From: JACVRM01 sp046262315
GTDB taxonomy: Bacteria; Actinomycetota; Thermoleophilia; Gaiellales; Gaiellaceae
Length of the DNA stretch: 9,066 bases
Assembly (NCBI GenBank): GCA_046262315.1
Contig: JBHEMZ010000097.1
Coordinates: 1 to 9,066 of the forward strand
Direction: 5' to 3'
The notes under the pieces: model-generated
Databases searched by the model: none
The model's input: only the letters and a program-made list of their open reading frames with translations
Told to the model about the DNA's origin: nothing
Made by a program: the position numbers and the translations under genes
In this document: piece by piece, positions 6,130 to 9,066 of the stretch
Numbering within the stretch: the first letter of the stretch is position 1
Layout: every line of letters begins with the position of its first letter

Positions 6130-6734
6130 GCGCGCACACGGAGGCCCACGCCCACGCTCCGGGCCACCCGCCGGTTGCCCACCAGAGCTCGCGCGTGGAT
6201 GCGGCGACGCTCGGAATGCTGCTCTTCATCGCCTCCGAGGTGATGCTCTTCGGCTCGTTCTTCACGGCCTACTTCTTCGTGCGCGTGGCCGGCGGGACGG
6301 GAGCCTGGCCGCCGGGCGAGTTCGAGTTGCCCGTGTTCGTGGCCGGCGTCAACACGGCCATCCTCGTGACCTCGAGCTTTACCATGCATTGGGCGCTTCA
6401 GGCGATCAAGCGCGGCAACCGCGCGGGCCTTCAGGCCGGGCTCGTGCTGACGCTGGCGCTGGGTGTGACCTTCCTGCTCACGCAGGCGCGTGAGTACTCC
6501 CGCATCGGCTTCGCGCCGCACGACGAGGCTTTCGGGACGATTTTCTACGGGCTCACCGGCCTGCACGGTGCCCACGTCTTCGTGGGACTCAGCCTGCTGA
6601 CGATGGCAACCGTGCGCGCCTTCCGGGGTCACTTCACCGCGGAGCACCACCACGGGGTCGAGATCCCGGGCATCTACTGGCACTTCGTCGACGTAATGTG
6701 GATCATCGTGTACGCGACGATCTACATTCTCTAA
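6126..6734 (+). CDS. coxC (ctaE): Cytochrome c oxidase subunit III
   Basis: A 202-residue subunit III, within the size range of five-helix bacterial forms. It binds beside subunit I, holds lipid and supports proton uptake and oxidase stability. Diagnostic segments are ATLGMLLFIASEVMLFGSFF with the conserved membrane Glu38, the GLTGLHGAHVFVGL helix (about 142-155), and the C-terminal PGIYWHFVDVMWIIVY (181-196). The first 20 residues are His-rich (His4, 8, 10, 14, 19) and hydrophilic, a feature also seen in other subunit III tails and possibly metal-binding. The GTG start overlaps the preceding stop by four bases, with GGAGGA about 15 bases upstream, so translation is probably coupled. The stop codon is the first triplet of an AT-rich hairpin. 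No truncation is evident. Confidence 0.97.
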   Translation: MSAHTEAHAHAPGHPPVAHQSSRVDAATLGMLLFIASEVMLFGSFFTAYFFVRVAGGTGAWPPGEFELPVFVAGVNTAILVTSSFTMHWALQAIKRGNRAGLQAGLVLTLALGVTFLLTQAREYSRIGFAPHDEAFGTIFYGLTGLHGAHVFVGLSLLTMATVRAFRGHFTAEHHHGVEIPGIYWHFVDVMWIIVYATIYIL

Positions 6735-6748
6735 TTGCTGCGCAATTA
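6732..6748 (+). other. AT-rich stem-loop at the coxC stop codon
   Basis: TAATTGC (6732-6738) pairs with GCAATTA (6742-6748) across a 3-base loop. The 5' arm includes the TAA stop of coxC. It stands out as an AT-rich spot in a GC-rich operon and lies in the only spacer of note between the oxidase genes (30 bases). It may be an RNA processing or stability element separating coxC from the last gene; there is no T-run to suggest termination. Confidence 0.5.
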
Positions 6749-6764
6749 GCGGTTAGGAAATGTG

Positions 6765-7415
6765 ATGGCCAACCCGTTTCGAAGCGAAGCAGAGGCCTAC
6801 CGCTTCGTCTGGCTGACGCTCGGTTACTTCGGGACGATCGTGGTGGCGACGCTGGTCTTCGGCAAGTGGGTCGGGCTGGGCGTGTTCATCGCGCTCAGCG
6901 TGCTCGCGCTGGCCTGGCTGTTACGGAGCCGTGCCGAGCCGCCGCGTCGCACCGAGTCGGTGCACCGCGGGTCTGAACGCGACCGGCGCATTCTCGTTGT
7001 TGCGAACGAGACGGTCGGCGGCGGCGCTCTGCGGGAGGAGATTCGACGGCGCTCCGAGGGCTACGAGGAGCGTGTGCTGGTCGTCTGCCCGGCGCTCAAC
7101 TCGCCGCTCAAGCACTGGGTCTCCGATGAGGATGCCGCCCGTGCCGAGGCGCAGCGCCGCCTAGACGCGAGCCTCGCAGCCCTGCGTACCGCGGGCGTGG
7201 AGGCGGAGGGCGAGGTTGGTGACTCTGAGCCGCTTCAGGCGATGGAGGACGCGTGCCGCACCTTCGGCCCGGACGAGATCATCATCTCGACCCATCCGGA
7301 AGGCCGTTCGCATTGGCTCGAGCGCGGCATCGTGCAAGCGGCGCGCGAGCGCTTCTCCGTGCCGATCACGCACGTCGTCGTCGATCTCGAAGCCGAGCGC
7401 GAGGACGTCCGCTAG
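6765..7415 (+). CDS. Subunit IV-like two-helix anchor fused to a VVANETV module
   Basis: A 216-residue protein with two parts. Residues 1-13 (ANPFRSEAEAYR) and two membrane helices (about 14-32 and 36-53) resemble the small subunit IV-like proteins at the end of bacterial caa3 operons. A basic linker (54-75, RSRAEPPRRTESVHRG...) leads to one VVANETV module (76-216), opening with ILVVANETVGG and closing with EIIISTHPEGRSHWLER and PITHVVVDLE. The Arg-rich linker after helix 2 places both termini in the cytoplasm by the positive-inside rule. The module would thus be tethered to the cytoplasmic face of the oxidase. ATG 6765 is preferred to GTG 6762 because AGGAA is then about 6 bases upstream. 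The module resembles those of the protein encoded at 5287-6129. It is the last gene of the operon; no strong terminator is seen before the IS remnant. Subunit IV assignment rests on position, size and helix number only. Confidence 0.88.
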   Translation: MANPFRSEAEAYRFVWLTLGYFGTIVVATLVFGKWVGLGVFIALSVLALAWLLRSRAEPPRRTESVHRGSERDRRILVVANETVGGGALREEIRRRSEGYEERVLVVCPALNSPLKHWVSDEDAARAEAQRRLDASLAALRTAGVEAEGEVGDSEPLQAMEDACRTFGPDEIIISTHPEGRSHWLERGIVQAARERFSVPITHVVVDLEAEREDVR

Positions 7416-7457
7416 ACGCTTGATGCGTATTCGGTAGGGACCCGCGTCTGGACGACG

Positions 7458-7522
7458 AAGGGCTTCCGGTCAGTGTCCCCTCGAGATGGAGGCTCGAGAT
7501 GACGCCCGATCTGGAAGCCCTT
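7458..7522 (+). repeat. 10-bp inverted repeat flanking the IS982 transposase start
   Basis: AAGGGCTTCC (7458-7467) and GGAAGCCCTT (7513-7522) are perfect inverted copies 45 bases apart, with the transposase ATG (7499) between them. Near the start there is also a short direct repeat, CTCGAGATG (7480-7488 and 7493-7501). The hairpin could mask the transposase start on transcripts reading in from the oxidase operon, as is known for some insertion sequences. I could not match either arm to a right-end terminal repeat, so these are not called IS ends. Confidence 0.45.
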
Positions 7523-8339
7523 GTTGTTGCAGCGTATGTGTTCGCGGACGAGTATCCGGTCCCTGCGCGGCCGGGTCCGGCGGCCAAGGTGAGCGATGCG
7601 GAGCTGGTCGCGCTCGCGGTCTGTCAGGCGGCGATGGGGATCAGCTCCGACCGGCAGTTCCTCGGCTTGGTCGCCTGGCGTCTGCCGGGCTGGTTTCCGG
7701 ACTTGCCTTCGCAATCGCAGTACAACCGGCGGCTGCGCGGCCTGACGGGGCTGCTCACGGTCGTGCAACAGCGGCTTGCCGGGCTGCTCGACGCGGGCGG
7801 CGCTCGGCTCGCAGACGGGACGCTGATTGGGGTCGCCAACTATGCCGGTTGTGCGCGACGAAGCGAGTTTCGCGGGGGCGGCAGCCTACGGCTACTGCGC
7901 CTCCAAGAGCGAGTGGGTCTGGGGCGTCCGGCTGGTGTTGCGCACCGACCGGCGCGGGCTCCCGCTCGGCTACACGCTCGTGCCGGCGAACGTGCACGAG
8001 TACGAGCCGTTGCTTGAGCTCGTGGAAGCGGGCGAAACGGTGATCGCCAACAAGGGCCTCTGGGGGCGCGCCTACAACGAGCGGATGGCGTGCGCCGAGG
8101 TGCTGCTGCTCACGCCCTCACGCGAGCGGACCGCCGCCGAGAGCGTCTTCGCGAACCTGAAAGAGCAGATGCGGCTCGAGCGGCACCTCGCAAAGACCGA
8201 CTCCACGGCTACCCGTCCTTCGCGGATAGCGTTTCGCAGCCTGAGACAAAGCCGCCGCGGCTCGTCGGCTTTCTGGATGCGGCGCAGTAGCTCTTCTCTC
8301 GGCACGCGTGGAGGGGCTGGCATGGTGGCTTCACTCTAG
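7499..8339 (+). pseudogene. Decayed IS982-family transposase
   Basis: A DDE transposase split over two frames. The N-terminal half (frame from ATG 7499) has the IS982-type region KVSDAELVALAVCQAAMG and LPSQSQYNRRLRGL, then the first catalytic Asp in LADGTLIGVANYAG. The sequence continues one frame over as FAGAAAYGYCASKSEWVWG with GLPLGYTLV, so a one-base gain (for instance in the TTT at 7868-7870) or an equivalent change lies near 7868. Where the family normally reads DKGxWG, this copy reads IANKGLWG: the second catalytic Asp is Asn (codon 8049-8051). The third acidic residue survives in ESVFANLKEQMRLERHLAKT. About 20 residues usually found before ESVF appear to be missing, and after LAKT the C-terminus no longer resembles the family. 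I conclude a dead element. Family assignment comes from the YGYCAS and ESVFxNLK motifs; the comparison with the intact form is from memory. Confidence 0.8.
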
Positions 8340-8355
8340 AAACGCCTGCTTCTAG
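8336..8355 (+). other. Small stem-loop after the transposase remnant
   Basis: CTAGAA (8336-8341) pairs with TTCTAG (8350-8355) over an 8-base loop, and CCTTTT follows shortly after. It overlaps the end of the remnant's reading frame. It could be a weak terminator or part of the old right end of the element. The stem is short and the call tentative. Confidence 0.3.
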
Positions 8356-8438
8356 GCCTTTTGCCTCAGGAAAATGTTCCGGCTACCACCGGCTTCGCCT
8401 CCCCCCTCCCCTCGATCTTCGGGCCTACCTGGCTTTGA

Positions 8439-8561
8439 TACATCCGTCTCGTAGCGGGGTCTGCGGCCAGCCTGAGGAAACGGGAGCGCGGGCTCACCGA
8501 GGGCGACCACGACCAACTCATCGCGCGGCTCCGGGAGGATGACTGCGTCGAGCCCTGGTAG
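8439..8561 (+). pseudogene. Start-less C-terminal ORF fragment
   Basis: An open frame follows a TGA (8436-8438) and ends at TAG 8559-8561, with no ATG, GTG or TTG start. Its product contains LRKRERGLTEGDHDQLIARL and ends DDCVEPW, an amphipathic charged helix typical of real protein tails. A strong GC hairpin follows 22 bases after the stop, the usual arrangement at a gene end. I read it as the surviving 3' end of a gene whose front was lost, probably when the IS inserted or decayed. No family is recognised, and chance coding in GC-rich DNA is possible. Confidence 0.3.
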
Positions 8562-8583
8562 GCCCGAGAACGCCCGCAGGACC

Positions 8584-8613
8584 CGAAGCCCCGCCCGGAC
8601 CGGCGGGGCTTCG
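8584..8613 (+). terminator. Strong GC hairpin, probable transcription terminator
   Basis: A perfect 12-bp stem (8584-8595 with 8602-8613) encloses a 6-base loop, CGGACC. The arms read CGAAGCCCCGCC and GGCGGGGCTTCG. It lacks a T-run, as many high-GC actinobacterial terminators do. It follows the ORF fragment ending at 8561 and also lies downstream of the minus-strand cupin gene, so it could act in both directions. Confidence 0.6.
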
Positions 8614-8617
8614 CCAT

Positions 8618-8641
8618 GTCTGGGGCGAGGGCGCCCCAGAC
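8618..8641. other. Second strong hairpin, 4 bases after the first
   Basis: A perfect 10-bp stem (8618-8627 with 8632-8641) has a 4-base loop, AGGG. The arms are GTCTGGGGCG and CGCCCCAGAC. With the hairpin at 8584-8613 it forms a tandem stem-loop pair, which could be a double terminator serving the two converging directions or a structured RNA. Confidence 0.5.
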
Positions 8642-8686
8642 GGACGGTGAGGGACGTAGACGGACGGCGACGCCTGGACCGTCTAC
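8638..8686. repeat. Direct repeat and inverted repeat in the gene-free stretch
   Basis: AGACGGACGG occurs at 8638-8647 and again at 8658-8667, exactly 20 bases apart. The second copy overlaps a perfect 8-bp inverted repeat, GTAGACGG (8656-8663) with CCGTCTAC (8679-8686). Apart from the ORF tail and the hairpins, I see no intact gene between 8340 and 8778. One short frame here (reading DGDAWTVYIRLE) looks protein-like but has a stop just upstream and no start. Confidence 0.4.
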
Positions 8687-8778
8687 ATCCGCTTGGAGAG
8701 AAGCCGGTTCTCAGGCGCGCCCAAGACCATGGGGACCTCTGACGCTTCGGCTTCCGCCGGTCGCTGCAGGCGACCGAG

Positions 8779-9066
8779 CTACTTGCGCTCGAACAACACC
8801 GCCTTGATGTCGGTGTCGCCGATGTTCTCGACGCGATGCGTCCAGGGTTCGTGCTTCATCGCGTGCCCGTCGGGTATCTCCAGCTCGACGGATTCACCGT
8901 CGGGAAGATGGATGCGGGCCTTACTCCCGCTGATGAAGTAGACCATCTCGTCCGGGTGAGAGTGCTCGATATCGCTCGTTCCCGCCGGGAGCGTCATCTC
9001 GACGATCCGGTAGTCCCCGTCCTCGAGGAGCAGGCGGTAGTTGTCCGGCGATACCTCGATCGGATC
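8779..9066 (-). CDS. Cupin-domain protein, C-terminal part (truncated by right edge)
   Basis: The frame is open from the right edge to TAG at 8781-8779, giving 95 residues of a single small cupin barrel. An internal ATG at 8997 exists, but the preceding residues (VSPDNYRLLLEDGDYRIVE) read as a natural first strand of the fold, so the real start lies beyond 9066. Motif 1 is GTSDIEHSHPDEMVYFISG, with the two His and Glu that usually bind a divalent metal. Motif 2 lies in IPDGHAMKHEPWTHRVENIG, with the further His. The pattern suits a small metal-binding cupin of the kind often fused or adjacent to diverse enzymes; a substrate cannot be named. It points left toward the tandem hairpins, which may terminate it. 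Confidence 0.85.
   Translation of the reverse strand, partial: DPIEVSPDNYRLLLEDGDYRIVEMTLPAGTSDIEHSHPDEMVYFISGSKARIHLPDGESVELEIPDGHAMKHEPWTHRVENIGDTDIKAVLFERK

Noticed and set aside
5427..6683. A 418-codon antisense frame opposite the tandem module gene and coxC
   Set aside because: It is compositionally biased, has no motifs, and overlaps two well-supported genes.
7499..8339. Programmed frameshifting as the way the transposase is expressed
   Set aside because: IS982 transposases are normally one continuous frame, no classic slippery heptamer is evident at the junction, and a catalytic Asp is also lost, so mutation is the simpler reading.
7416..8440. Terminal inverted repeats and target duplications of the IS982 element
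   Set aside because: I compared the left flank with the reverse complement of the right flank and found no convincing matching ends, so no mobile-element boundaries are claimed.
8693..8941. A short plus-strand frame overlapping the cupin gene
   Set aside because: It starts with TTG without an SD sequence, and its second half is antisense to the well-supported cupin domain.
1..9066. CRISPR array, tRNA, rRNA or riboswitch
   Set aside because: No regularly spaced repeats, tRNA cloverleaf, rRNA segments or recognisable riboswitch core were seen on either strand.

Overview
This is a high-GC window whose gene content suggests an actinobacterium, probably Thermoleophilia-like. The taxon is inferred from GC-rich codon use, GTG/TTG starts, a DUF6458-type membrane protein and an actinobacterial-style caa3 oxidase; no rRNA or tRNA is present to confirm it.

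Left third (1-2148, minus strand): three genes read leftward. The first is a small two-helix membrane protein (DUF6458-like). Next is a soluble GAF-domain sensor histidine kinase with no response regulator in view. The last is the N-terminal part of a secreted protein of unknown function, which runs off the left edge. The secreted gene has its own promoter-like sequence, with an exact TTGACA box and palindromes around the predicted transcription start.

Centre (2320-7415, plus strand): a compact terminal oxidase operon transcribed away from the DUF6458 gene. It encodes cytochrome c oxidase subunit II fused to a cytochrome c domain, an A2-type subunit I with two extra N-terminal helices, and subunit III. 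Interleaved with these are three copies of an unusual alpha/beta module carrying the motif VVANETVxG. Two copies lie in tandem in a soluble protein between subunits I and III. The third is fused to a two-helix, subunit IV-like membrane anchor at the end of the operon. Stop/start junctions overlap by 4 bases (GTGA), lie 1 base apart, or in one case are separated by an AT-rich hairpin, so translation is probably coupled. The module resembles the universal stress protein fold but lacks its glycine-rich nucleotide loop. This is the most novel part of the window: a probable soluble and membrane-tethered accessory or sensor system built into a caa3 oxidase operon.

Right part (7416-9066): a decayed IS982-family transposase with a frameshift, a catalytic Asp replaced by Asn, an apparent internal deletion and a scrambled C-terminus. 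After it come about 440 bases without an intact gene, holding a start-less ORF tail, several strong hairpins and short repeats. The window ends in the C-terminal part of a minus-strand cupin protein truncated by the right edge. The IS remnant and debris suggest a recombination-prone boundary just downstream of the oxidase operon.
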